Positions 39,084 through 51,499 of a stretch of DNA of 64,000 nucleotides are shown in pieces. The stretch comes from Gongronella butleri (lineage: Eukaryota > Mucoromycota > Mucoromycetes > Mucorales > Cunninghamellaceae), in contig JAIWZP010000026.1 in the NCBI GenBank assembly GCA_025201375.1, positions 124,001 through 188,000 of the forward strand, given 5' to 3'. Under the pieces are notes generated by a model that saw only the letters and a list, made by a program, of their open reading frames with translations, had not been told where the DNA came from and did not search any database. The position numbers and the translations under genes were made by a program. Every line of letters starts with the position of its first letter. The stretch's first letter is position 1.

Positions 39084-40109
39084 CTAAGCGCTGAAATGAT
39101 CCTTGTGGGCCACGACCCAGTCCTCAAGAGTCTTGTTGGGGCGGTTGAGCAGGATGTTGACAACAGTGGTGGGAGGAAGGCAAGTGTCGACAGTGGAAAG
39201 ATCATAGGCCATGGGTGCTGGGAGACCGACGCCCTGGAGAATACGATAGCGCTGGGCAGGTGGCACCTGCTTGTATTCGATGGTGCGCCCGAGCGCCTTT
39301 GAGAAGATTTCAGCGCGCTGCGCGTGCGTAACGCTGTCGCTGATCAAAGGATACGCAAAATTGGCGTGGTTCTCAATGGCATCGCTCAACACATGCGCGC
39401 CCACCTCGGCAATATCATCGGTCGACACCCACTCAATGGGCGCGTCCGCGTCTTGCGTGTCAAACAGCGTGTTTTGTTCTTTGATCATCTTGATATCCGC
39501 CCACAAGTGGTTAGTGAAGAAGCGCGAGGGGCGCAGCGCCACAAAATTGGCATTGTGCTCCAAGGCAAGCGCGTACACACGTTCTTCGGCAAGGCGGTGC
39601 GCCTAAAAAAAAAAAAAAAAAAAAAGTAGAAGAAAAAGGAAAATGAGAATTGGCAACTTTATTTTTTTTCGTCGCAACCACCCGATTGGCTCCTCTCTTC
39701 CCCTTTCCGTCCCCTTTTTTTCTTTGTGTGTGTGCATGCATCGTACCTCGCCAATGACCGACGTGCGCCAAGGGAACATAGTGAATCGCGAAGACAAGTC
39801 GACGATTTGCTTGACACCGGCCTTGTAGGCGATGGACGCGATAGCGGGCTTGATGATGGGCATACGTGGCAGATCAGCGCACATGAGGAACAGACGCGTG
39901 TGGCCGGGCATCGCCTTCTCCAAATTGTCCAGGTTGTCATAGTCACCCTCGACCACAGACACCAATTCGTTGTCCTTGAACAACTCCTTGCTCTTTTGCA
40001 CGTCGCGCACATACACCGTCACGGGGATCTTCTTTTCCAGCAGCGCATACACCACCTTGCGGCCAATGTCGCCAGAAGCGCCAGTAACAAAGATCTTTTC
40101 AGAAGCCAT
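39084..40109 (-). CDS. NmrA-like NAD(P)-binding oxidoreductase
   Basis: Exons 40109-39747 and 39602-39084 give 293 residues. The N-terminal Rossmann motif is IFVTGASGDIGRKVVYALLE (GxxGxxG), then VTVYVRDVQKS and VEGDYDN. VKQIVDLSSRFTMFPW and ALRPSRFFTNH follow the atypical short-chain dehydrogenase pattern of the NmrA/quinone-reductase-2 group. The usual Tyr-x-x-x-Lys pair is not apparent, as in NmrA-like proteins that act as redox sensors. Substrate is unknown. TATAAAAG lies 82 bp upstream. The 3' end was copied into unit 1 of the neighbouring duplication. Intron 1 contains a run of about 22 A on the plus strand. Confidence 0.88.
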
Positions 40110-40190
40110 GATTGTTAGAGAGAGAGTTTGATTTGATTGAAATTGGTTTGATGATGAAAAAAAAAAAGGGATTTAGGAACGCGAACGTGC

Positions 40191-40198
40191 CTTTTATA
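40191..40198 (-). promoter_or_regulatory. TATA box of the NmrA-like gene
   Basis: TATAAAAG on the minus strand, 82 bp upstream of the start codon at 40109. Confidence 0.6.
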
Positions 40199-40599
40199 GG
40201 GGCGTCTTTGCACTAAAATCTGTGTTTCGTCATACGATTGCCTATTTTGGTTCATTTTGGGCCATGACGGCCCGGCAGAAATTTATCCGCTCGCCAACTG
40301 CATTTTGCTGACTGTGAATCGAATCAGAACAAGGTCAATAGAATTCTTTTCCCGCCCAAAAAGGAAGGTGGTTACGCATGAAGCGGATCAAACATGTCCA
40401 GTTTACGTACGCGCTTCTTTTTCCAGGATATCATGCAATTGCAACTCCCGTTGTGTTGTAACACCGCGCACATTGGCAAAATCATTCAGCGCACCTTTTG
40501 TAAAGGGCCCAATCAAGCTCACTTTAAGCTGCTAGCTATTTTTTTTTTTTTTGCGTGTCGCCAGGTAAAAATAGCGCATGTTCCATGCCATTCATTCAA

Positions 40600-41290
40600 A
40601 TGAAGCCGCACCTGCGCGTCCACCAGCAAGAGAGACACCAGGTGCATGGACTTGATATGGAGCCCGTGCGCGTCAATCGACGACTGACGCGGTTTATCAC
40701 GCGTCTAAGTTTCTGCAAACGGTCTGTTCGTGTCCGTTCCGTCAAAATTCGACTTTTTCACAGATCACCGATCCCTACGCACGCATTGAGTTGCGCTCTT
40801 TCTGATGACATGACTTTCATGGCGCTGTGGCCAATACTCGTCGAGTTAGCCTTGAGGCGAAAAAAAGAGGAAAATTGCGCTTTTCGCGCAAACCGGTCAA
40901 TGAACCCCTGGTTTTTATTCATTCCCATCGGCGAACGGTAAGTGTTTACCGTGTGGTTGAATGGCGTGGCGAACCGAGGACCTAAATCTCGTACTTTTCA
41001 AATCCTCGACTGCACCCCTTGAAAAACTCGCGATTTTTGACTATGGTGATTGTGCGGCATCTAGCGGCTGGAACGACTTGTGAATGGATTCACTTGAACG
41101 AGAAGGCTCGAAATTCGCCTGTCAAAGGAGAAAGTGTACTTGTACCGTGTTGATTTAGCAACTACCAAATGGAAAACAAAAAATGGTCTAATTGCGATAT
41201 TCTCGACAAACACTTGATAGACTATCATTTTCAACGCACAGGATGCAATTAGAGCAACAAAAAGTGGCAAACATCAACAGTGGGTTAGAT
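40600..41290 (+). repeat. Dispersed degenerate repeat family A, copy 3
   Basis: Aligns on the same strand with 14320-14830. It extends further through TAATTGCGATATTCTCGAC (about 41191), which recurs as CAATTGCGATATTCTTGAC near 14925 and TAATTGCGATTTGCTCGAC near 52622. A shorter piece (CTGCACCCCTTG-AAA) also occurs at 52787. Confidence 0.7.
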
Positions 41291-41744
41291 GCAAATGAAC
41301 CCAAAAAGCACAAGTTTAAACCAAAAAACATTAAAATTCATAAATTCGGGTTTTGTTGGCGTTACAGAGGTCTGATCCGTGTCAAACTTGGACCATTGAT
41401 CCCTGGTGGTCATTGACAGAATAATACAAAGTATGGCCTCTCAAAGTGTTGTATGTTTTTGAGAAAGAGTTAATTTAAACCCGCAACTCACCAAGTTACA
41501 TTAATTAATAAAACGCCATGAGTACACTAAACCAATGACGCGACAAAATGCATGAACTCGTTGGATGGCTTTTTCAATTATTACGTGGTATAATTGTGGA
41601 GCCATTGGGACAAGTATTTCTGGTGCTGGGATATGCATGATGCATTAATGGCTACATTTATTGATTACAAAGCTATGAAGAGATGAAAAAGTATAAAAAA
41701 CTGTCGTCTAGAGACGAATTAGGGCTGCAGCGCTTGTCCTTTGC

Positions 41745-44484
41745 CTAAAAAAAAAAGGGGTCAGTCTTTTGCAATTTAGCATAAAAATCGTGTTCACCCT
41801 TCCATGGAATGCGATTGGCGGGCATGGCGGGCTCTGGTGGCAAGGGGCGGTGCCTGACAATGGGCTGCATAGCGCTTGAAGAGCGGCGGCGCTCGGCATT
41901 ATCGAGATAATCTCGCAGGGATTGCCGTGGCGGAGACGAGGCGGTTGGCGACGACGAATTTTGTGGATTTTGTTGCGCTTTCTGCGATTGTAAATGTGCG
42001 TACGGTCTGTACAAGCTCGGTCGCGACGCGGTCGAGGCACCGGTGGACGTGGCATGAGGCGAGGCAAGTGCAAATGCATTGGATGCCAGCGAATTAACGG
42101 TGCCAAAGGGATCGTCGTAGGCCAGGGGTTTTGACGAGACCTTTGTGGCCGAGGTGGTGGGCGACGCGACCGAATCCAGGATGGATTTACTGTTTGTCAA
42201 ATCCTGGAGCAAATCTTGGGCGGTGCGCTCAATGGGTCTTCGTTGACGCACGCCCGAAATGCGCATACGCGTCGACGGCCGGATTTTCTTGCGCGGCAGC
42301 GACGGCACGGATGGCTGTCGCTCCAATTGCTGCAACATGTCTTCGAGATCTTCATGCACCGTCATCTTGTTGTCGCTTGGCAACCCATCTTCACACTCGG
42401 GGTTGTCAAAACCTGTATTTTTCTTTTTTTCCTCAGTGGCATGGCGAGGAAGTGGCGGCGGGAAGTTTTTAGGGCTTTGGTGGCTGCTGCTGCTCGTACT
42501 GCTTGTTCCCTGGCTCCGGTCATTATCCTCTGTTGCCGGATTTATGGTCTTTTCGTCATGTCCATTTAGTCGACGCGCCTCAGCGACACGCCACTGATGC
42601 TGCAATGACCCATTGGATGGCTGGTGGCGCGCCACGTGCTCGTCATCATCCTGCTGCGTCTTGTCTTGCCATTGAGGTGCTGGAACAGTCGAAATCTGCA
42701 TGGGCACGGCTGCATCGTCGGGCGACGTGATGATACTGCTGACCAGATCAGCATCTGGTGTGTGGTCAGACTCGAGCGGCGTAGACAGCTCCAATTGCTC
42801 GTCATTCACTTGCGCGTCGTCATCATTGTCCTCATCGTCGTCGTCATAGTCGGTGTAATAATCAGAATTGTAGCAAATCTCCATGCGACCCACCATCAAG
42901 CCACCATATGCATCAGAAGACTTGTTTTCTTCTTGTTCAGCATGGTCGTCATGGTCTTCTTCCACGGATGTTGGTGGTGGATGAGACTCTTCAGGCTCGT
43001 CATCTTCCATTTCAGCCTTGATGTGCTCTTCTTGGCTTTCTTTTTGCTTTTGCTGCTCTTGATCCTGCTGCTTGGCCTTTTCGTAGAGTAGTTGCAACTT
43101 GATGTAATCGACGGCCGCTGAACGCGCAAAAAAAAAAAGTGGGGAACAATCATTAATTCATTTTTTCTTTCATTTTTGCGCTTTTTCGCGTTTTTGCGTG
43201 ACTTACTAGGCATTGTCGAGTTACCGCCGAATTCTTTGACCATTACGTCCAAATCGTGGTCGGCGTCAATGCGCAGCGCTTGATCATGCATCATGTTGTA
43301 GGCCTGTATACAAGAAAAAGTGAGCATTTCCTTATTTTAGCCATGAGGTCTTACCGCCGTGGATGTATTCAAATGTTGGAGCACCATGTCATGGAATCCA
43401 GTGATATTGTCGCGGAGAAATGCAACGCGCTCTTGTTCCAGTGTTTCAAACTCCTAAATGGGTATGAGACGCGCTTTTCTTCAAGTTTTTCAATACGAAC
43501 CTGACACGTGTATTGCCATCGATCGTTCCACTCGTCTGTCAATCTCTCCAAGTGAGCCATGGCTTCGTCGTACGCTTGCTCTAAAGAGAAAAAATCATCA
43601 GCAAATCTCGTCAAGGCGCGTCAAGAGAGTCATTTTACGATATTTCTGGATCGCCGTGTTGGCGCGGCGATATGTCAACTGCTTCTCCCTCTTGCCAGTC
43701 GTCTGTTGCATGATTTCATTTGCCTTGGTGCATTCAGCATTGTACCGATCTCGCGCCTGTCGCCAATTGTTAGCAAAACCTTGATCTATGCGCAAACGCG
43801 TCCTTTTAACATTGTTTTCCTTTACCTTGAGCACGCAATTGACCTATTTTTTTTTTAAAAAAAAAAAAAAAAAAAAGCGCCATTAACTTTCTGTGCCATT
43901 GGAAATATGCTAGCTATGTACCTGAAGCTGGCGTCGATTGTACAATTGCTTTGTAGACGTCTGGAGCTATGGTAAAAGCGAAATGAACACATTTTTTCTA
44001 CTAGTTGATTTGATTTTATACCTCTTTTCGCAGATGCTTTTGCTTGATGAGCAGAGTCATCAGCGGGTTCAAGGCGTTGGCCTTGATTTTTTTGGCCAAG
44101 TGCAAATGTTCTTCGGCCAAGATGGCCCATTGGTCCTCCATGGTGTCCAAAGTGACGCCAAGTTGACCAACTTCTTCGCATTGTTGCAGTGTGCTAGCCA
44201 TAGATAGCAATTGCGCAGCATGATGTTCTTCCAGCGCGGCCCTGGTTGCAAGCATGCGACATAAAAAACAATTAAAATCCATGAGATCGCAGATGTTCTG
44301 AGCATTTACCTTGCTTCATATATTCCTAGCAGATGCTCACAGGTCTTTTTAGCCTGACGCATCCGGTTAACAAGCACGGCCACGCCATTGGTGGTGGCGT
44401 CCTCCTAAATAAAGATGTGAATAAAAAAGAAGGGGGGCAAAAAAAAAGGCTTACCCAGAACTGGTGTGCAAAGCGCGAAGGCAT
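41745..44484 (-). CDS. F-BAR domain protein (Cdc15/Hof1/Imp2-like)
   Basis: Ten exons (44484-44455, 44404-44310, 44241-44022, 43966-43922, 43843-43826, 43756-43639, 43580-43501, 43453-43355, 43303-43207, 43117-41745) give 724 residues. Residues 1-280 form an F-BAR domain: FAHQFWEDATTNGVAVLVNR, KKTCEHLLGIYEARAALEEH, QLLSMASTLQQCEEVGQLG, YNRRQLQVNCVLKARDRYNA and FETLEQERVAFLRDNITGF. The remaining 440 residues are acidic, then Pro/Ser-rich and disordered (PPPLPRHA, LPRKKIRPSTRMR). No SH3 domain is seen, unlike Hof1 or Cdc15. F-BAR proteins curve membranes and organise cytokinesis or endocytosis. Exon 5 is only 18 nt (VNCVLK) and is needed to keep the coiled coil in register. The stop follows a T run (TTT TTT TTT TAG), so an additional 3' exon cannot be excluded. 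Confidence 0.85.
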
Positions 44485-45067
44485 GGTAAGACAATGAATT
44501 TGTGCAAGAAGAAAAGAAAAAGAAAAAAAAGATGGCGCGGGCTCCGAGAAATGAAAAAAAAAGGGGCCCAAAAATCAGAAACAATGAGGCGTGAGCAAAA
44601 ACAAACGGCTGACGACATGGAAAACACACTTCCAAAACGAGTATTTCATGCAGGACCGAAAATGTGGAAATGGCCAGTGGCGCCCAATTCTTGCGCAAAT
44701 CGGCAAAAAGCCAATTCATGCGCAATTCAAATTTCAGGCTCTCATGGGCGGGCCGGACTGGACCCAGAGAATCAAAAAGGCGGCTTGCCCTGTCTTTTTT
44801 TTTAACTTCTTCTTCCTCCCTCTCACTTTAAAGGTAAACCCCACGGCACCCTACCTTTTGCGGCCACCAGCAACAACGATCATGAGCACCATGCGCAAAA
44901 GGACACTGTGGACGAATTGATGCATGATGGATGCTCTTGTCAACGTTGGATGGCTGCGATGGATGATGGATGGATGACGAACGGATGGATGGAGCCGTCC
45001 ATGGGATGGATGGAAACGAGCAAATCGAGGAATACTTATTTTTTTCTTTGTTTTTAGTCTTTTTACG
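44485..45067. promoter_or_regulatory. Divergent promoter region between F-BAR gene and eL34
   Basis: 583 bp between opposed starts. The eL34 side has a GGATGGATGG-rich tract at 44926-45012 and then a T-rich leader before the ATG. No gene was seen in it. Confidence 0.5.
44926..45012. promoter_or_regulatory. GATGGATGG tract upstream of eL34
   Basis: Several close, irregular copies of GGATGG/GATGGATGG lie 55-140 bp upstream of the eL34 start. The same word, in the opposite orientation relative to the gene, lies at similar distance from Ran and ubiquitin-L40. Confidence 0.5.
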
Positions 45068-45554
45068 ATGGTTCAACGTGTCACCTACCGCCGTCGCCTT
45101 TCGTACAACACTCGCTCCAACCGAGTCAAGATTGTCAAGACTCCCGGTAAGTGACGAGGACGATTTCATGACGCTCGACAAGGCGGCAATTGCTCATTTT
45201 ATTTTTTCTTTTTCTTTTTTTGGTGTCGCTCAGGCTCCAAGCTTGTGTACCAATACGAGAAGAAGCCCGTCAAGGCTCCCCGCTGCGGTGACTGTGGCAA
45301 CAACTTGGCCGGTGTATGTGGTTTCTGTGGACGAAAATGACATTTGATGGCTTACAATCTTTTTTTTTTTTTTTTTACAGATCAAGGCTCTCCGCCCCCG
45401 CCAGTTCGCCACTGTGTCCAAGACCCAAAAGAACGTGACCCGTGCCTATGGTGGCTCCCGCTGCGGTACCTGCGTCCGCAACCGCATCTTGCGCGCCTTC
45501 TTGATTGAGGAGCAAAAGATCGTCAAGCGTGTCCTCAAGAACCAAAAGAACTAA
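45068..45554 (+). CDS. RPL34: 60S ribosomal protein eL34
   Basis: Exons 45068-45146, 45234-45313 and 45381-45554 give 110 residues. The sequence [20 protein letters not shown] matches eL34 from start to end. Two zinc-ribbon cysteine pairs are visible (CGDC near 45-48 and CGTC near 83-86). The basic C-terminus is [10 protein letters not shown]. It is a structural protein of the large ribosomal subunit. The length equals the family norm (110-120). Codon use is strongly biased toward C-ending codons, as expected for high expression. It ends 207 bp from the convergent ESF1 gene. Confidence 0.97.
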
Positions 45555-45761
45555 ATACTTTTTTTCCACCGCATCCCATCCCATTCTGACGTCTCGTTTC
45601 CATCGAAATAAAAAAGGAACACACCATATCCGCTTCATCTATTGTTGTTGACTTTTTTTTATTATTTAAACAATGGAAATACAATGAGGGATGCTATTGA
45701 AAATGCAAATGGTGTGTGTGAGGGTGAAGGGGGATTGGTGTCAAAAATCAAACAAAGGAAT

Positions 45762-48185
45762 CTAGGCTTGCTGCTTTTTTTGGCGCTTGCCCTGCGGGGC
45801 ATTGGCAAGCGCGCCCTTGCGCTTGACAGCGCTAACCAGCTGTGAAAGGTCGTTTTTCTTGGTCTTTTTGGGCTCATCGGCCGCGGGGGCAGCGGGGGCC
45901 TTCTTTTGCTGCAATGAATAAACAAAAAAGAGACAGAAAGAGTGAGAAATGAGGGCCATTGGATGGCGATTACACTATTTCTTTTGAGAACTTTACCTTT
46001 TCCTTCTTCCAAGTGTCCGCGGTTGTCAATTTGGCGGTACGGGCTTCCATGATCTTCTTCATGCTCTTTGTCTTTTTGAATTGAGAATGGGTGGGGTCAA
46101 TGGCAAAGTGATGCGAGTCCTGCAGAGCGGCGAAACGCGGGTCGGCAACGTCAATCTCGAAATCGTCCTTGTTGGCCGCGAGCGCGTCCTTTTCCTTGCG
46201 CGATTTCTTGTTCTTCTTCTCGAGCTTCTCCATCTTGAGCACCTGCTTCATGTCAAATCCTTCGCCCTGCTCATCGTCATCCATCATCAGGGCCAATTCC
46301 GCCTTTTGGCGCTTTTGCTCCATGCGTTCCTCCTTTGTCGGCTTCTTCTTCTTGTTCTTCTTTTTGTTCTTGGCATCTTGCTCTTCCTCTTCCTCCTGTT
46401 GTTGCAGGCGGCGGTCCTTTTTGGCCATGCGCTTCTCTTTTTGCTTGCGCATGTACTTTTCAATCGTGGTTTCCTCCTTTTCCTCCTCCTTTTCCGCCTC
46501 AATGGCTGCAGACGCCGACTCGCTGAGACCGGGCGTGAACGTGATTTCCATGTCCTTGTCGTCGCCGTCGTCGTCGGAGCCGGGATGCTGGAAGAACGCG
46601 TCGTCATCCGCATCGTCATAGGCATTGCGTCTGTCGCCACTGTCGAGCAATTTGAGGTACTTTGCGCGAATGGCAGCCACATCGGCATCGTCGTCGTCGG
46701 AGCCATGCGCACCTGCACCGTCGCTGTCGCTGTCCGACGCCAAATACGCGTCAAAGTCAAAAGCCGCCATTTCTTCATCCGTAAAGTTGCGACGCGTCAA
46801 GAGCGTGCGCTCGGGCTCATCCTGGTCCCACGTCAGCTTGACCTTGGTGTGCTGCAGGGCCTCGGTCGTGAATCGCGTCGGCCGGTAGCTGCTGGGCAAT
46901 TGCTTACACGTGTCGCGCGCCTCATCGTCATCAAACGTCATGTCGTCGGGTATATACCGCAGGTCGAAGAAATTCGCACTGTCCTCGTACTCGTTGCCGT
47001 CGCACGCCTGGTACAGCGCCTTGGCCGTCGACGCAGAATCGCACGTCACCACAGCGTAAAAGTAGCTAAAGCACGTGGAAAAGATGAAAAATGAGCAAAT
47101 CGAGCCCTTTTTTTTTTCCTCTTTTTTTTTTTCTTCTTTTTTTTTTCTTTTTTTTCTCGCATTTCTCTCTTACCGTAGCCGCTCCAGTTGGTACTTGCGC
47201 AGAGCCTCTTGATCAAAGTCCTCGCCCTGACCCTCCTCGACCTGATCGCGAATTAGCGTCTTCTCCGTGATTTCCTCATCGCTGCTCTCATCATCTTCAT
47301 CGCCCTTGGCGTTCTTGCTAAAGATCTCCTTGGGTGGGCCTTCGCGATCCTCGCGCTCCATGCGCTCCTTGCCGAATTCAGACGGATACACCGTGACGCT
47401 CTCGATAATGCCCGTCTTTGGCTTGAATTCCGTCAACACGCGGTACAGATCGGTCGATTTGATCTTGTCCCAATCCAGATTCACGACAGCAAGACGGCGC
47501 GTCTCGTCGCCAACAGCGATTTGCTGGGGGGAGGGGAAGAAAAATGAGAAAAATGAGAAAAAAAAAAGAGCAAAATTGGTGGGATACTTACGGGAATCTT
47601 ATCGCGTTCATCTTGTTCTTCTTCGTCCTCTGCTTCCTCATCATCCGAAGACTCTTCGTCGGACGAGTCAACAAGGCCCTTGCCGCGCATGGGATCGTAG
47701 CCCTTGTCGCCCAAGGCTAAGGGCCGCATGTCGTCGTCTTCCTCGTCGCTGCTGGACACTTCGTCGGCAAGATTTCCCTCGTCCTCCATGATCGCCTTCT
47801 CCATCGCCTCGAGCGACAGGCCATTGTCATCAACATCAGCCTCCTCGTCCTCGTCCATGTCGTAAAATCGCTTCAGCTCCTTTTCCGTCGAATCAGCCGC
47901 AAGGGGACGACCATACTTGTCGACAAGACCTAAAAAAAAAAAGGATGAGCTCTCGATTTCCCCTGCTACTGTTTCCGTGTTTCTGCCTAACGTACGATCC
48001 GAGCCGCCAGCAAAATCCTTGGACGAAAGCATGGACTGGAAACGCTTGTCGATCTTGACCTTGGTGTCACGCTTCTTGGCACGCAAAAATCGCGGATCGT
48101 TGTGCACACGCTGGAAACGCGGGTCGGAAATCTTCTCACCCGGCGCCTGCTGCTGGCGCCCACGTTGTTGCTTCTTGGGAGGCAT
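45762..48185 (-). CDS. ESF1: Esf1-like pre-rRNA processing factor
   Basis: Exons 48185-47996, 47929-47592, 47523-47174, 47065-45997 and 45908-45762 give 697 residues. The N-terminus has ISDPRFQRVHNDPRFLRAKK and KIDKRFQSML, diagnostic of Esf1. Acidic Asp/Glu/Ser blocks follow. An RRM-like core reads VGDETRRLAVVNLDWDKIKS, DLYRVLTEF, IESVTVYPSEFG and RYFYAVVTCDSASTAKALYQ. Long Lys/Glu coiled stretches precede a NUC153 motif (DPRFAALQDSHHFAIDPTHS, then FKKTKSM). The C-terminus is basic (KRQKKQQA). Esf1 is a nucleolar protein needed for early 18S rRNA maturation. The gene lies beside eL34 and so forms a ribosome-themed convergent pair, though this may be chance. Confidence 0.93.
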
Positions 48186-48517
48186 AGTGACAATGAGAAA
48201 GAAAGAAAAAAACGAGGTGTAAAGAAAAAAAGAAAAACGAGGAAAAGAAAAAGAAAAAAAAGAGGCACCAATTGCCCCCCTCAGCCACTGCATACAGATT
48301 AATTGGGCCGACTCAATTCTACCGCGATTCAGCGCCAAAAATGAAACGCAGCCTAAAAATTCGACATTTTTGCATGAGCTCACACCACCCTGCATGGGTT
48401 CTGCATGGCTGTTTCTTGTTTCTTGTGCCAGGTTGATCTTGTGTCTGCATATCGCGAGGGGCGGAAAAAAAAACAGAAAAAGCGACGAATACCTTGGTTT
48501 TTTATTTTTCGTGTATT
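48186..48517. other. Intergenic region (332 bp)
   Basis: Promoter side of ESF1 and 3' flank of the next minus-strand gene. It is A-rich near the ESF1 start, and nothing further was recognised. Confidence 0.5.
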
Positions 48518-49554
48518 TTATGTAGGCTGGACGGCAAGATCCATATGTAAATGATTGCCAAAGGGCAAGCAACCTTCGAGCGACGCCTCTGCAACAAGCG
48601 CGGTAAACGTGTCGGCGGCATTGGCATCATTTTCAAGCAGATGGTTCGTCAGGCGGCGCAGATTGTCCCACAAGGCCGACAAGAGTGCCAACGAGGTCAT
48701 GGGGAAAAACGACGGGTGGTGTGACGGGATCCTGCAAAAAGCCCCCATTCAATTTTCAAGTCAGCTTTCCAGTGGCCCTTCTCACACACACGCCAGAAAC
48801 GAGGCGCGTCTTTTTTATCGTCCTTTTAGGTTTTTTTTTTTCGCTTTTTTTTTTCCTTGCTTCCGCTTTATTTTTTTTTATACCTGTCAAGATCACGCCG
48901 GGGTTTGGAGCGCGTATCGGCATCATCCTTGCTGTCTTCGCTCTGTGAGGTAGTCCAATGGTGGGCCTGGGCCGTCGGTTGAAAATAAGGGGTATCATCG
49001 GTTGATTGCGCAAAAGAAGGCGCGCGGATGCCGCCGTGCGGGAGCAAGATGTTGGGCATGCTCGAGGACGAGGGTTCAAAGTCGCGGAAGCTGGGTCGCC
49101 GCTTGGTGCGATGGAATGGCGCGATTTGTTGCTGTTGTGGCGATAAGGCAGGCGTTTGCGATGTTTGAGAAACGCCCAAGGCTGGATCCGCTGGCAAATC
49201 GTCGTGCAGCAGCAATTGGTCGTCGTCTGAGCTTGCGGGTGCCGCGGCGTCTACAAAGGCGCCTGTACCGTCGTGCGCAGGCAGCGTGGCGAACATTTCG
49301 TCATACGAATCGAGGTCGGACGGCCGGAAAGACGACAATGACTGGTCCATCGAGTCGCGGCGACTTGTGCTCGTCGTCCTAGTCGACGGCGACGGGTGCA
49401 ATTGCTGACTGATAAGGTGCCAGTCCGTATCCGAGTCCGACGGACCAAACGACGTGTCCATAAACGACGACACACTCGCAATATCTTCAGTGTCCGACGA
49501 CAAGAGAGGCGTTGTCGTCGCCTGACGCCGCTGCCGCTGCTGAATAAAGGCCAT
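48518..49554 (-). CDS. Unknown protein with disordered N-terminus and helical C-terminus
   Basis: Exons 49554-48884 and 48731-48518 give 294 residues; the junction codon is AG|G (Arg). Residues 1-225 are Ser/Asp/Gln-rich and disordered, with phospho-site-like clusters (LLSSDTEDIASVSSF, SDSDTDWHLISQQL). The last 70 residues are ordered and mostly helical (MTSLALLSALWDNLRRLTNH, LLENDANAADTFTALVAEAS). No family was recognised. The ordered tail reads like a small helical interaction domain. The phase-2 junction, clean GT-AG sites and codon composition support a real gene. It is divergent from Ran. Confidence 0.7.
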
Positions 49555-50232
49555 GATAAAGAAATAAAAAGGGGAAAAAAGAAAGGGAAGGAAAGTGTTT
49601 TAAAAAAAAAACGAGAAAAAGGGAAAAGAAAGTGTAAAAAAAAAAAGCATGGGGGTTGGGGACAAGCGCAGGTCAAAAAATAAATTGCACGTCTGCTGAT
49701 CACATCAAAGGAGGAATGCGCACACCATCGGCACCCACACAGATAGGCTTACAAACAAAACAAAAAGGAGATAGAAAACATAAAAACATTCCCTCTTTTT
49801 TTTCGTCCGACAATGAGAAAAATCTGGCCATGGAGACGCTGTTCACTTCATGGACGCGGGCCACCTCGACGCAATAATAGTCGGGGTGGAACAACAGCAC
49901 AAACAAACAGAAATCCAAACGCATGAAGCGGCATGTTGAATTGGAATGGGATTGACCATGCCAAATAAGGCAACCAGCTGAATGGGAAGGGTTGTGAAAC
50001 GGCAGGCGTGCGTCGCCGCGTCGGCGTTTTTCAGCCTATTTTTTCGTGCCCCCCTCCTTGTTTCTCTTTGTTTCCCTCTCTTTCTCCATTCTTCATCCCT
50101 CTCATCTTATCATAGGTAACATTGCATCCATCCATCCATCTCACGCACCCATCCATCCGTCCATCCATCTATTTCATTCTCTTGTTGCACTCCTTTATTG
50201 ACTCTTTGTGCTCTTTTTCTTGCTTGTAGACA
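49555..50232. promoter_or_regulatory. Divergent promoter region between unknown gene and Ran
   Basis: 678 bp between opposed starts. It includes a pyrimidine-rich leader on the Ran side and the CATCCATC tract at 50126-50170. No gene was recognised. Confidence 0.5.
50126..50170. promoter_or_regulatory. CATCCATC tract upstream of Ran
   Basis: Runs of CATCCATCCATC and CCATCCGTCCATCCATC lie 63-107 bp upstream of the Ran start codon. Compare the tracts upstream of eL34 and ubiquitin-L40. Confidence 0.5.

Positions 50233-51499
<1,267 letters not shown>

Larger units (their letters stand above)
34960..39220. repeat. Tandem duplication, unit 2 (4261 bp)
   Basis: Direct repeat of 30676-34959, diverged by scattered substitutions and small indels in both exons and introns. 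Unit 2 contains the RNA-binding-gene fragment and lipase copy 2. It runs at its right edge into the complete NmrA-like gene, the source of the fragment in unit 1. Confidence 0.95.
40110..41744. other. Gene-free interval with repeat copy
   Basis: The first 100 bp is the NmrA-like promoter. The rest, to the end of the F-BAR gene, is AT-rich and largely repeat-derived (see 40600-41290). No supported gene was seen. Confidence 0.6.

Noticed and set aside
46081..47094. 337-codon plus-strand open frame opposite ESF1
   Set aside because: It is the antisense shadow of ESF1's charged repeats (Leu/Val/Arg-rich). The minus-strand exons have conserved motifs and clean splice sites.
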